In this document: in pieces, positions 44,128 to 51,400 of the stretch
How positions within the stretch are numbered: the first letter of the stretch is position 1
Layout: each line of letters begins with the position of its first letter
Origin: DATFTE01 sp963840665
Lineage (GTDB): Bacteria > Acidobacteriota > Terriglobia > Terriglobales > Acidobacteriaceae
Length of the DNA: 64,000 bases
Assembly (NCBI GenBank): GCA_963840665.1
Contig: CAWIZO010000004.1
Coordinates: 62,001-126,000 of the forward strand
Direction: 5' to 3'
Translations under genes and position numbers: made by a program
Notes under the pieces: generated by a model
Databases searched by the model: none
What the model was told of the DNA's origin: nothing
What the model saw: the letters and a program-made list of their open reading frames with translations, nothing else

Positions 44128-45072
44128 ATGCTAGCCACATCGATCGAGAAACCCTTCGATGGCCCCGGCTGGTTTTTCGAAATCAAATGGGACGGTTACC
44201 GCGCTGTCGCCTTCCTCGAAGATGGCAACGTCCGCCTAGTCTCGCGTACGCAGAACGACTTGACCGCGCAATTCCCGGAACTTAAGGACCTCGCCTCTTC
44301 CATCAAGGCCAAAACCGCAGTGCTCGACGGCGAAGTCGTTGCCCTCGATGAAGAAGGCCGCCCATCCTTCAGCCTGATGCAACAGCGCACCGGCTTCCGC
44401 AGCGGCAAGCATCGGCTTCCCGGACGAAAAGATCTGCCCATCTGGTACTACGTCTTCGACTTGGTCTATCTGGACGGATACGATTTGCGCCGCGCGAGAC
44501 TCGAAGACCGCAAAGCCGCGCTCGCAGAAATTGTCGCCGCCAGTGAGACGGTGCGTTTTTCCGATCACTATCCCGGACAAGGCATTGCGTTGTTTGAAGT
44601 TGCGAAACAGAAAGGGCTCGAAGGCATTCTCGCCAAGAAGCGCAATAGTTTTTACGAAGAGCGCCGTTCGCAGGAGTGGTTAAAGATCAAGATCACGCAA
44701 ACCATCACTTGTGTCATCGGAGGCTACACCGAGCCCGAAGGCAGCCGCCAATATTTCGGATCGATCGTGCTCGGCCTCTACAACGACAAAGGCCAACTCA
44801 TCCACGTCGGCCAGGCCGGCACGGGATTCAATCAGGCCTCGCTGAAAGAGATCTGGAAACTGCTCGAAGCCCGTAAGACCAACAAAAATCCCTTCCACGG
44901 AGAAGTCGAAGCGTTGCGTAAAGTCTTTTGGATCAAGCCGGAACTGGTGGCGGAGATCAAATTTACCGAATGGACGCACGAGCGCGAGCAAGCCGGACCC
45001 AAGCTAAGGGCTCCTGTTTTCCTGGGCTTGCGCGAAGACCGCGAGCCCAAAGGCGCGACTTTCGCCCAATGA
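44128..45072 (+). CDS. ATP-dependent DNA ligase (LigD ligase domain)
   Basis: 314 aa from ATG 44128. Upstream in-frame codons read SKIN just before PMLAT, matching the usual 'PMLAT' start, so translation might begin earlier or as fusion. Nucleotidyl-transfer motif I is EIKWDGYRA (Lys forms AMP adduct), then VLDGEVVALDEEG, YYVFDLVYLDG, EGILAKKRNSFYEERRSQEWLKIK (motifs IIIa-V). The OB-fold follows (CVIGGYTEPEGSRQYFGSIVLGLY, HVGQAGTGF) with motif VI-like end. Joins nicked or broken DNA with ATP. No Ku or polymerase domain gene is in the window. Confidence 0.92.
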   Translation: MLATSIEKPFDGPGWFFEIKWDGYRAVAFLEDGNVRLVSRTQNDLTAQFPELKDLASSIKAKTAVLDGEVVALDEEGRPSFSLMQQRTGFRSGKHRLPGRKDLPIWYYVFDLVYLDGYDLRRARLEDRKAALAEIVAASETVRFSDHYPGQGIALFEVAKQKGLEGILAKKRNSFYEERRSQEWLKIKITQTITCVIGGYTEPEGSRQYFGSIVLGLYNDKGQLIHVGQAGTGFNQASLKEIWKLLEARKTNKNPFHGEVEALRKVFWIKPELVAEIKFTEWTHEREQAGPKLRAPVFLGLREDREPKGATFAQ

Positions 45073-45553
45073 TCGCTTTCGTCGGCTGTTCGCCTATTAC
45101 ATGGAATCAATAATTTAGGCCCGATTTTCGCAATCATCTTTATAACTCATAGCAATATTCTAGCGGCAGGCCATCTGCGCGCCCCGTAGAGGCATTTGGG
45201 GGTGCGAGATGACCTTCGGGGTGGTCGAGGGGATGATTGTCGGTCCTGCGGCATTCCAGGCCGTCTAGAGTGCCATTACAGACGAAGGCCAGACCGCGAT
45301 TTCAACATTCGCGACCTGCCCGCTTTTCTATAACTCACAGTTGTTGGTTTTCAACGATGCAGAGTCTATCGCTGCCACGGCTCTCGCGGCCGGGATGCCA
45401 CGGAACATGAAGATTTGTATCAAGGCACGCCGTCAGGCGTGCCGCACGCACGCACTCTACTCCGCCTTTAGGCGCTGCGCATCAGCGGCTGAAGCCGGTC
45501 ACTCCTTCATACTCACGATATGGCTAGAGCGATAACCTGATACGAATCCAGTC
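45073..45553. other. Gene-free stretch between ligase and BrkB genes
   Basis: About 480 bases. A 64-codon open frame at 45341-45535 has no start signal or recognisable domain and runs through a repeat-like TCCGCCTTTAGGCG tract, so I leave it out. It contains the perfect palindrome at 45424-45443. Confidence 0.5.
45424..45443. repeat. Perfect 8-bp inverted repeat
   Basis: GGCACGCC, loop GTCA, GGCGTGCC. Not followed by T-run in either direction. Confidence 0.6.
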
Positions 45554-46435
45554 CTACACCGTTTGCGCCGCCGGAATCGCCAGCGTTCTTCCGATCTCCG
45601 CGTCGATCTCGCCGCCGACCAGAAACGCCAGCCCGGCAACGTACATCCAGACTAGGAGAATCATAACCGCGCCGAGCGATCCGTAGCTGGTGCTGTAAGT
45701 GTTGAAGTAGCGCAGATACAGGCGAAAGCCCCACGAGGCCGCGAGCCATAACAACACTCCCACAAGCGAACCGGGGGTGATCCAGTGCCATCGCTTGTGC
45801 GGCAGATCGGGGCCGAAGTAATAAATCAGTGAGAATGAAGCCATCAGAAACACGAGTGCGGCGGGCCATTGAATGGCTTTCCAGAGCAGGACGCTCGTGG
45901 TTTCCAGGTTCAGCGCAGCTCCCAGCCAGTCCACGAGGCGGGTGCCGATCAGCACGGTGAACATGGCAAACAAGAGCAGAAACGCCAGCACCAGCGTGAG
46001 TCCGAGCGCGGTCAGGCGAATGCGCAGCCAGGAGCGTGTGTCAGGTACCCGGTAAGTCGCGTTCAGCGCCGAGATCATCGAACTCACGCCTCCCGAGGCA
46101 AACCACAAGGCGAGCGCGATGCTCACCGTCAGCTTGCCGCCATCGGTTTCGAGCGACAGTTCATTGGTGATCTGGCGCAGCAGTTCGAAGGCGGAGAGCG
46201 GCAGAGCTTGCGAGAAGTAAAGCAAAAAGCTGCCCTCCAGTTGCAAGCTGCGCGAAGCGAACATGCTGAACAGCGACAGCACAAACAGCACGAGCGGAAA
46301 AAACGCCAGCAGGAAGTTGAAGGCGAGACCGGAGGCGCGCCCGATTAGATCGTCGTCACGGATGGCGCCGTAGATATTTGAGGTCAGCCGCCAGAAGGAG
46401 AGGCCGCCTCGGGTCCACAGGGTCGGTTTCGTCAT
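45554..46435 (-). CDS. YihY/BrkB family inner-membrane protein
   Basis: 293 aa from ATG 46435; the frame opens at 46573, but the extra 46 residues are translated repeat. Six helices with the family signature near the N-terminus (GRASGLAFNFLLAFFPLVLFVLSLF) and later ALALWFASGGVSSMISALNATY, then WHWITPGSLVGVLLWLAASWGFRLYL and YGSLGAVMILLVWMYVAGLAFLVGGEI. Once misnamed ribonuclease BN; real function unknown. Confidence 0.92.
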   Translation of the reverse strand: MTKPTLWTRGGLSFWRLTSNIYGAIRDDDLIGRASGLAFNFLLAFFPLVLFVLSLFSMFASRSLQLEGSFLLYFSQALPLSAFELLRQITNELSLETDGGKLTVSIALALWFASGGVSSMISALNATYRVPDTRSWLRIRLTALGLTLVLAFLLLFAMFTVLIGTRLVDWLGAALNLETTSVLLWKAIQWPAALVFLMASFSLIYYFGPDLPHKRWHWITPGSLVGVLLWLAASWGFRLYLRYFNTYSTSYGSLGAVMILLVWMYVAGLAFLVGGEIDAEIGRTLAIPAAQTV

Positions 46436-46458
46436 GACGCTGCGCGGATTGTATAAGA

Positions 46459-46597
46459 ATTGTCGATTGTTGATTTTCGATTGTTGAATGAAGCCCCACC
46501 CCTCACCCTTGTCATTCCGACGCGCGAGCGGAGCGAGCGAAGGAGGAATCTGCATTGGCCTTTCATTCAACAATCAAAAACCAAAAATCAACAATTG
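46459..46597. repeat. Composite repeat: AT-rich arm, GGAGGAATCTGC unit, AT-rich arm
   Basis: TTGTCGATTGTTGATTTTCG on the left, GTCATTCCGACGCGCGAGCG and GCGAAGGAGGAATCTGCATT in the middle and CATTCAACAATCAAAAACC on the right. Same layout as the element at 42375, in the divergent spacer of brkB and the NUDIX gene. Confidence 0.8.
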
Positions 46598-46614
46598 CTA
46601 CAATCCTTGCACTC

Positions 46615-47052
46615 ATGAAGCGCGAATATCCAGCATCGCCCCTGGTCGGGGTTGGGGCGATCATCATCGAAAATGGCCGCGTGGTGCTGGTGAAGCGCGG
46701 GCATCCTCCGTTGCAAGGTGAGTGGTCGATTCCGGGAGGTGTGCTCGAAGTCGGAGAGATGCTGCGCGACGCCGCCGTGCGCGAGGCCCGGGAGGAAACC
46801 GGGCTGACCGTGGAAACACAGGATCTGCTGGGAGTATTCGACCGCGTTTTGCAGGATGCCAGCGGGCAGACGATGTATCACTATGTGCTCATCGATTTCT
46901 TGTGCCGCCGCGTCTCGGGAGAGTTGAAAGTCGCCGACGACGCCGAAGAAGCGCGCTGGTTCACGCAGGAAGAGGCCGCGCAAGTCGCGCTGGCGAAAGA
47001 TACGGCCGAGGTGGTCAGGCTGGGGTTCGAGAAGGCCGCGGGACTGCACTGA
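46615..47052 (+). CDS. NUDIX hydrolase
   Basis: 145 aa. Complete Nudix box GGVLEVGEMLRDAAVREAREETGL (G-x5-E-x7-REUxEE-x-GU) near residue 40, which binds Mg2+ and hydrolyses nucleoside diphosphates linked to another group. Start ATG 46615 directly after a repeat; VGVGAIIIENGRVVLVKRGHPPLQGEWSIPGG is typical for ADP-ribose-pyrophosphatase-like members. Substrate not known. Confidence 0.92.
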   Translation: MKREYPASPLVGVGAIIIENGRVVLVKRGHPPLQGEWSIPGGVLEVGEMLRDAAVREAREETGLTVETQDLLGVFDRVLQDASGQTMYHYVLIDFLCRRVSGELKVADDAEEARWFTQEEAAQVALAKDTAEVVRLGFEKAAGLH

Positions 47053-47237
47053 GAATTCCCTACACGGTTTTGGTTGTGCACACCAACGCAAGGTCCCTCG
47101 ACTGCGTGTGCCGATTCGCTTTGCTCATCAGCACACTTCGCTCAGGATGACTTCTTGATTCGTAGTTGCGGTTGTGCCGTTGCGATCGTCTCTTACGTCG
47201 CGCTGCGACTGGCGGGTGACCGCCCTCACCAGAATCC

Positions 47238-47852
47238 TTAGGTCTCGTCTTCTTCGGTCCATCTCCGGCCGCAGGTGTGGCACTTCCAGGATTTCTGTTG
47301 CAGCGGGATCGGTACGCCCAGCCAGGCGCTGGTGTAGGCGACGTCTTTGTTCAGGTCTTCGAAGGCGATGTCGAGCGAATAGCATCCGGGGCAACGCGGC
47401 TGTTGATAATTTGCCTCGCCTTCGAAGCTGAATTCTTCGGGGATGGGTTGATTGAGCACTTCGAGTGCGGCGTCGACCTCGTCGGGCTTAACTTGCAGCT
47501 TGATGCCTCCCACGAAGTTGGAGATGAACCAGTCCATGCGGACGATGTTCTCGTCGGCGAGGAAGCATTCAATGCCAGCAGACTCGATGAATCCCTTGGC
47601 CAACAAGGCTTCTGGCAGATCACGGAACTGGCGGATGGTGATCAGCTTTCGCAACGGCGGTTCTTCGAGGTGAGCTGGAGGTTCGGGTGGCAGCTCGATC
47701 TCTCGACGATCGAGTTCGGCGTGCAAGGCTTCACGAGCGGGAGTGGTTAGCGAGTCTTCGTGGTCGAGCAGGTCTTCCAGTTCCGCATCGGCCTTGGCTG
47801 CGTAGAGATCGGCCAAGCGGCGGCGTTCGTCATCCCAGGGGCGGGTAGCCAT
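47238..47852 (-). CDS. DUF2007 domain (putative signal-transducing) protein with C-terminal zinc ribbon
   Basis: 204 aa from ATG 47852 (another ATG two codons upstream). A helical N-terminus (ERRRLADLYAAKADAELEDLLDHEDSLTTPAREALHAEL) is followed by the DUF2007 beta-alpha-beta unit (LPEALLAKGFIESAGIECFLADENIVRMDWFISNFVGGIKLQVKPDEVDAALEVL). A ribbon-like end has CPGC and CHTCG pairs. It has a glnB-like fold; function unknown. Common in Acidobacteriota. Confidence 0.82.
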   Translation of the reverse strand: MATRPWDDERRRLADLYAAKADAELEDLLDHEDSLTTPAREALHAELDRREIELPPEPPAHLEEPPLRKLITIRQFRDLPEALLAKGFIESAGIECFLADENIVRMDWFISNFVGGIKLQVKPDEVDAALEVLNQPIPEEFSFEGEANYQQPRCPGCYSLDIAFEDLNKDVAYTSAWLGVPIPLQQKSWKCHTCGRRWTEEDET

Positions 47853-47972
47853 CGGCATGAATAATAACAGGGAGCGGAAGGCCGCGCAGGTCGCGAGCGG
47901 CTGCAAAAACGTGCTAAAATCCGCGCCCAGCCTGCGGTTCAGGGCGACTCCATCGGTTGCGAGGAAGACAAA

Positions 47973-48683
47973 ATGCAGAAAACTCAGCTGGTATTGCTCG
48001 CCGTGTTGGCCGCAGTTTCGATAGCGGTTGCGCAGGCACCGCCTCGTGTGACGGCGCGGGTTCCACCGGCAGGAAGCCCTCCGCCATATTGCAAGCCTTG
48101 CCTCTTTTACGGCGGCGACTTCGATCCCAACAACCTGAATTCAGGGACGGTTGCCAACGAGATGAGCCTGCTGGTCTCGCAGGCAGCGGTTTATGTTCCG
48201 TTCAATGTTCCCACGGGAAAGACATGGACGGTGACAGGCGCGTTCATGATCATCAACTCAATGACTTCGGTGATCGATCCGGCGCAGGCGTATTGGGAGA
48301 TTCGCAGCGGGGTCAGCAGCGGCAATGGCGGGACGTTGGTCGCGTCGGGCACCTCGCCGGCGGCGTACAAGCCGACGCAGGGTGCGAATCTCTATGCACT
48401 GCTGGTGAAAAATATCAGTGTACCGTTGACCAGCGGACGGTACTGGGTGTCGGTTGTGCCGATCTGCACCAATCCGAATGACAGCGCGTGCTCGCAGGCG
48501 CAATATTTTTCGGTGGATGTCGAGGATATGCCGCCACCACACCGCTTCGGCCCGCTCGAACCGGTGGACGATTCGTTCCTCAACTCATCGTTCTTCAATG
48601 ATAACTGGGTAGCGCTCAATCCGTTCTTTTGCGGCGCGGGGTGTGACCGATTCTCAGCAGGAGTCTTGGGGACGTCGAATTAG
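47973..48683 (+). CDS. Exported protein of unknown function
   Basis: 236 aa with signal peptide (LVLLAVLAAVSIAVAQ). Then a Pro-rich stretch and a CKPCLFYGGDFDPNN motif, a beta-rich middle (VYVPFNVPTGKTWTVTGAFMIIN, YWEIRSGVSSGNGGTLVASGTSP, SGRYWVSVVPICT) and a C-terminal FFCGAGCDRFSAGVLG. It resembles choice-of-anchor-type secreted proteins, but I cannot assign a family. Six Cys suggest disulfides outside the cytoplasm. Confidence 0.75.
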   Translation: MQKTQLVLLAVLAAVSIAVAQAPPRVTARVPPAGSPPPYCKPCLFYGGDFDPNNLNSGTVANEMSLLVSQAAVYVPFNVPTGKTWTVTGAFMIINSMTSVIDPAQAYWEIRSGVSSGNGGTLVASGTSPAAYKPTQGANLYALLVKNISVPLTSGRYWVSVVPICTNPNDSACSQAQYFSVDVEDMPPPHRFGPLEPVDDSFLNSSFFNDNWVALNPFFCGAGCDRFSAGVLGTSN

Positions 48684-48718
48684 GAATTGTCGATTTTCCT
48701 CATCGCCCAAATCCCTTA

Positions 48719-48811
48719 TGACGTCATCCTGAAGGCCGCAGGGCCGAGGGATCTCGCGTGCACCATCGATGCCGCGCGCCAGATCCCTCGCTTCACTTCG
48801 GGATGACGTCA
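48719..48811. repeat. MITE-like 93-bp element with perfect 11-bp terminal inverted repeats
   Basis: Ends are TGACGTCATCC and GGATGACGTCA. Inside, AGGGCCGAGGGATCTCGCG and CAGATCCCTCGCTTC form a further inverted pair (GGGATCT/AGATCCC). It carries no ORF. It resembles the TCATCCTGAGCGAAG-type intergenic repeats. Confidence 0.65.
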
Positions 48812-48852
48812 AAACTATGAGGGACCGAATTTCCGCTGTCCATTGTTAATTT

Positions 48853-48895
48853 AAAAAAAGAACGGCCCATCGAATCTTGCGAATCGATGGGCCGT
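48853..48895 (-). terminator. Strong intrinsic terminator of the orphan structured RNA
   Basis: On the minus strand a 12-bp stem (ACGGCCCATCGA/TCGATGGGCCGT), 10-nt loop and TTTTTTT. The strongest terminator in the window. Confidence 0.93.
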
Positions 48896-49074
48896 CCGGT
48901 GGACTGTTTGGGATTGACCAAGAGGTGGTCACTCTACGTGGCCTCTTCGGCTACTACGGGTCCCGGCGTCGACCTGCACGCCGGGCGGATGCAATCCTAA
49001 ATCACCGGTAGTGTGCGGGCTGTAGCTCTTTTCGCGGCGAACCGCGTCAGGAGCCCCGCTTAGAGCGACCTGCT

Positions 49075-49137
49075 CTAAGTCTCAGCCACCTCACCTGGTC
49101 TTTTGCTACCTCTACAACTGCCATCTGAACTTGTCAT
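49075..49137 (-). CDS. 20-codon leader ORF within the structured RNA
   Basis: MTSSDGSCRGSKRPGEVAET, preceded by a perfect AAAGGAGG with 7-nt spacing, the best ribosome-binding site in the window. Its stop lies in the left arm of hairpin 1. The peptide is hydrophilic with no codon run that would suggest amino-acid attenuation. It may be the product or only serve translation-coupled control. Confidence 0.55.
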   Translation of the reverse strand: MTSSDGSCRGSKRPGEVAET

Positions 49138-49165
49138 CAGACCACCTCCTTTCCGGTGTAAGCCC

Positions 49166-49194
49166 ACATTAAAACGAAACGCGCGCGGCGTCAA
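49166..49194 (-). promoter_or_regulatory. Predicted promoter of the structured RNA
   Basis: Minus strand TTGACG (49194-49189), 17-bp spacer, TAATGT (49171-49166). Predicted start near 49159, about 22 nt before the leader ORF. Confidence 0.65.
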
Positions 49195-49218
49195 TCGGGG
49201 GAAGCGTGGAGGGCAATA

Positions 49219-49252
49219 GAATTTTCGATTGTCGATTTTCGATTTTTGATTG
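49219..49252. repeat. AT-rich dispersed repeat
   Basis: ATAGAATTTTCGATTGTCG then ATTTTCGATTTTTGATTG, just upstream of the structured-RNA promoter. Confidence 0.7.
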
Positions 49253-49303
49253 AGAGGCAAAACCCTTACGGCAGAGGTACGGAGGGGGTGTTAGGCTCTT
49301 CGC

Positions 49304-49405
49304 GTGCACCAGTTATCGAATCGTGAACTGAAGTGGCTCCTCGTAATCGTTGCGCTTCTCGTCGCCGCCGGGTTGTACAGCCTCATCTTCCAGATGCAAC
49401 ATTGA
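49304..49405 (+). CDS. Possible 33-residue single-helix membrane protein
   Basis: GTG start; sequence HQLSNRELKWLLVIVALLVAAGLY then SLIFQMQH. A strong single transmembrane segment with a charged N-terminal side. A GGAGGGGG lies about 15-20 nt upstream, rather far. It may be a real small protein; weak evidence. Confidence 0.35.
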   Translation: MHQLSNRELKWLLVIVALLVAAGLYSLIFQMQH

Positions 49406-49416
49406 CGGTTTGCTAT

Positions 49417-49806
49417 TTAACGGTTTGCCAGAGTTGCGATCTCTCCCAACCCCAGCAGGCGCGTATCTGCCGTGACGAGAGTTAAATCCAGAACCAGGGC
49501 CGTTCCGGCGAGAAAGCGATCTGCAGGATCTCTGTGTGGAAATGAGAGTTGCTGCGAGGCTAAAGAAATTTCGTGAGTCAGGGGAGCCTCACGAAACGGG
49601 GCAGTCGCCAGCACGACCCACTCGTTCAAGTTTCCAGGGAGTTGAATCTTTCCTTTTGCATTGAGGTTGAGCGCTTCCCAAGTGCTAATCGGCGAAAGCC
49701 AAAGTTCGTTCTCAGGGTTTCTAAGCTCCTGACGGACACGCTTTCCTAAGCTGGCGGGATTTTGAAGACTCCAAAGCCAGATGTGCGTGTCGAGAAGGAG
49801 CTTCAA
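49417..49806 (-). CDS. Type II toxin, PIN-domain ribonuclease (VapC-like)
   Basis: 129 aa from TTG 49806, which overlaps the antitoxin stop by 4 nt (TTGA). The acidic PIN active site is complete: LLLDTHIWLW (Asp6), STWEAL (Glu about 44), HRDPADRFLAGTA (Asp) and VTADTRLL (Asp). VapC-type toxins cleave tRNA or rRNA. The longer frame to 50007 runs through the antitoxin gene and is rejected. Confidence 0.92.
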   Translation of the reverse strand: MKLLLDTHIWLWSLQNPASLGKRVRQELRNPENELWLSPISTWEALNLNAKGKIQLPGNLNEWVVLATAPFREAPLTHEISLASQQLSFPHRDPADRFLAGTALVLDLTLVTADTRLLGLGEIATLANR

Positions 49807-50042
49807 TCTTGTAGAGCCTCCCAATCGCTCTCGTCGGTGGCGGGAGAAACGATGTCGCCCAAAATCTTGATGGAATCCTTCATAGAGCCCATCCAGTCGC
49901 GAGGCGCGGAAGAGGAGGGCGGGACAACTTCTGCCACCGGTTCCCCGAAGCGAGTGATCAGAAGAGGAGTCTTCGTCTTCTGCACCTCGTCGAGCATCGC
50001 CAGACACTTGGCTTTAAATTCGGAGATTGCCACTTTCTTCAT
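49803..50042 (-). CDS. Phd/YefM family antitoxin
   Basis: 79 aa from ATG 50042 (a GTG two codons upstream is possible). MKKVAISEFKAKCLAMLDEVQKTKTPLLITRFGEPVAEVVPP is the Phd/YefM DNA-binding dimer domain; the acidic C-terminal tail (DWMGSMKDSIKILGDIVSPATDESDWEAL) should bind and neutralise the PIN toxin. Probably autoregulates the pair. Confidence 0.92.
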   Translation of the reverse strand: MKKVAISEFKAKCLAMLDEVQKTKTPLLITRFGEPVAEVVPPSSSAPRDWMGSMKDSIKILGDIVSPATDESDWEALQD

Positions 50043-50088
50043 GACCACACGATTAGATCATAGTCCAACATAATGGTCAAATTCGAAA

Positions 50089-51318
50089 TTACGGCAGTTT
50101 CTGCAGAACCGCATCGACCAGGTGGGGATTATTGAATTCGGTTTTCTCGCCTGCTTTCTTGCCTGCTACCGGTTGCAGGCGGGCGGACAGCGGCTTCTTC
50201 CATTTGTAGGCAAGGCTCGCCATGTCACCGATGATGCCAGCCAGTTGCTCTTCGGTGACGTCCCCCGGCAGAGGAACGGTGTCGAGGCCGGTGCCACAGA
50301 CGGCCGAATAGGCGAGCAGCGAATCGATCTTGAAGTCGCCGTCGCTCCAGCGCTGGGCGAGGGTGCTGTCTTCAAGAACCGGAACCATCAAGCCGGCGTA
50401 GCCGACCTGCTTCACGGGGACCGACTTTACGGCGCCGGTAATCATGGCAGCGGCGGTCATGGTGCCGCTGGAGCCGAATTTTGCGCCATTGAACTTCTCG
50501 ATTGCGTCTCCGATGGAGATTTCTCCGGCGGGAGCGGGAGTGGGATCGAGGCCGGCATAGGTCCATCCAGTGCGCTCTTCAATGTCCCGCGCAATCTGTT
50601 CACATTCGGAGTCGTAGCGAGTGAGTTCGGCAGTCAGTGCTTTTTCCGCCGCCGCGAGGTCATGAGGATGCGCCGCGAGGGCCGCCTCGACCACGTTAGC
50701 GCTCTCCAGCCCGATGGAAAACTGGTGCCCTGCCCCGGTGTGATACGAACCGGGGAAGAACGGTCCATAGGGTCCGAGCATAGCGGTGGCGACGAAACGA
50801 AAGTTGCCATCGCTGTGGGGAGTGTGCTCGGCCATATATTTCATGACGTGGGCGGCGGCTTTCACGGCGGGCCAATGAATGCCATCTTCTTGAGCGACGA
50901 TGATGCTGCCTTCGAGTTGATCTCCTTCTGCAAGAATGTGGGCCAGTTGCTCGGCCTGGGCAGGGTCGGATTGGGTGAGCATCGCTGGACCGACATTCGG
51001 AATGAACGATTCGCGTGTGGCGAGCGCGTTCAGGGCCTGCAAGAATTGCGAGGCGTCTTTTTCGCTCATCCCTTGCAACATTTCAGGAAATGGTTGAGTT
51101 GTCAGGCGAATGGTCTGGACTTCGTAGCCCTGCTGCTCGAAGCTGCGCTTGGCATCGCGAAGCATCGTCAGGGTGTCGGCTACCTGGGATTCGAAATGGC
51201 GGGGGTCGATGCGCACGAATGCGGTCAGGGCGCGGACCTTAGGTTTGGCGGTTTGCGCAGTGAGTGGGAGAGTTGGGAGAACGAGTGCTAGCAGCACCAG
51301 TGCGCGAAGCCCGGACAT
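50089..51318 (-). CDS. Exported DUF711 family protein
   Basis: 409 aa with signal peptide (ALVLLALVLPTLPLTAQ), unlike most cytoplasmic DUF711 members. Family features: VRALTAFVRIDPRHFESQVADTLTMLRDAKRSF, FRFVATAMLGPYGPFFPGSYH, GLDPTPAPAGEISIGDAIEKF and a conserved SAVCGTGLDTVPLPGD near the C-terminus. The family (PFL-like, about 450 aa) has a known structure but no firm enzyme role. Stands between the toxin pair and the PQQ dehydrogenase. Confidence 0.88.
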   Translation of the reverse strand: MSGLRALVLLALVLPTLPLTAQTAKPKVRALTAFVRIDPRHFESQVADTLTMLRDAKRSFEQQGYEVQTIRLTTQPFPEMLQGMSEKDASQFLQALNALATRESFIPNVGPAMLTQSDPAQAEQLAHILAEGDQLEGSIIVAQEDGIHWPAVKAAAHVMKYMAEHTPHSDGNFRFVATAMLGPYGPFFPGSYHTGAGHQFSIGLESANVVEAALAAHPHDLAAAEKALTAELTRYDSECEQIARDIEERTGWTYAGLDPTPAPAGEISIGDAIEKFNGAKFGSSGTMTAAAMITGAVKSVPVKQVGYAGLMVPVLEDSTLAQRWSDGDFKIDSLLAYSAVCGTGLDTVPLPGDVTEEQLAGIIGDMASLAYKWKKPLSARLQPVAGKKAGEKTEFNNPHLVDAVLQKLP

Positions 51319-51400
51319 GTGACCTCCAAGGTGCGGCGATTATAGATGGTCTTCTTCAGCGGCCGTAGGGTTCATAGTGGCCGGCGCTACCATCGAACGC

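Larger units (their letters stand above)
48853..49159 (-). ncRNA. Orphan structured RNA with leader ORF, class not recognised
   Basis: A self-contained unit: predicted promoter at 49194-49166, transcript start near 49159, terminator at 48853-48895. Structure in RNA order: a start-codon hairpin (49141-49124); hairpin 1 (49079-49059, 8 perfect pairs, loop AGGTC); hairpin 2 (outer GCGGG/GAGC pairs, inner 49046-49033 with a UUCG loop); hairpin 3 (48985-48962, 8 perfect pairs, loop GCAGGTCG); hairpin 4 (48930-48916, GACCA/TGGTC, loop CCTCT); then terminator. Hairpins 1 and 3 show the same GCAGGTCG at the tip. Bases 48930-48920 can pair over 11 bp with the Shine-Dalgarno at 49150-49140. No protein gene is directly downstream in the same direction. 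Not tmRNA, 6S, SRP or RNase P by any feature I can see. Confidence 0.75.

Noticed and set aside
45341..45535. 64-codon frame between the ligase and BrkB genes
   Set aside because: No start signal, repeat-like composition, includes a perfect palindrome; treated as intergenic.
48853..49159. Structured RNA as tmRNA or 6S RNA
   Set aside because: No tRNA-like acceptor end with CCA or tag ending in ALAA; no long single rod with a central bubble as in 6S.
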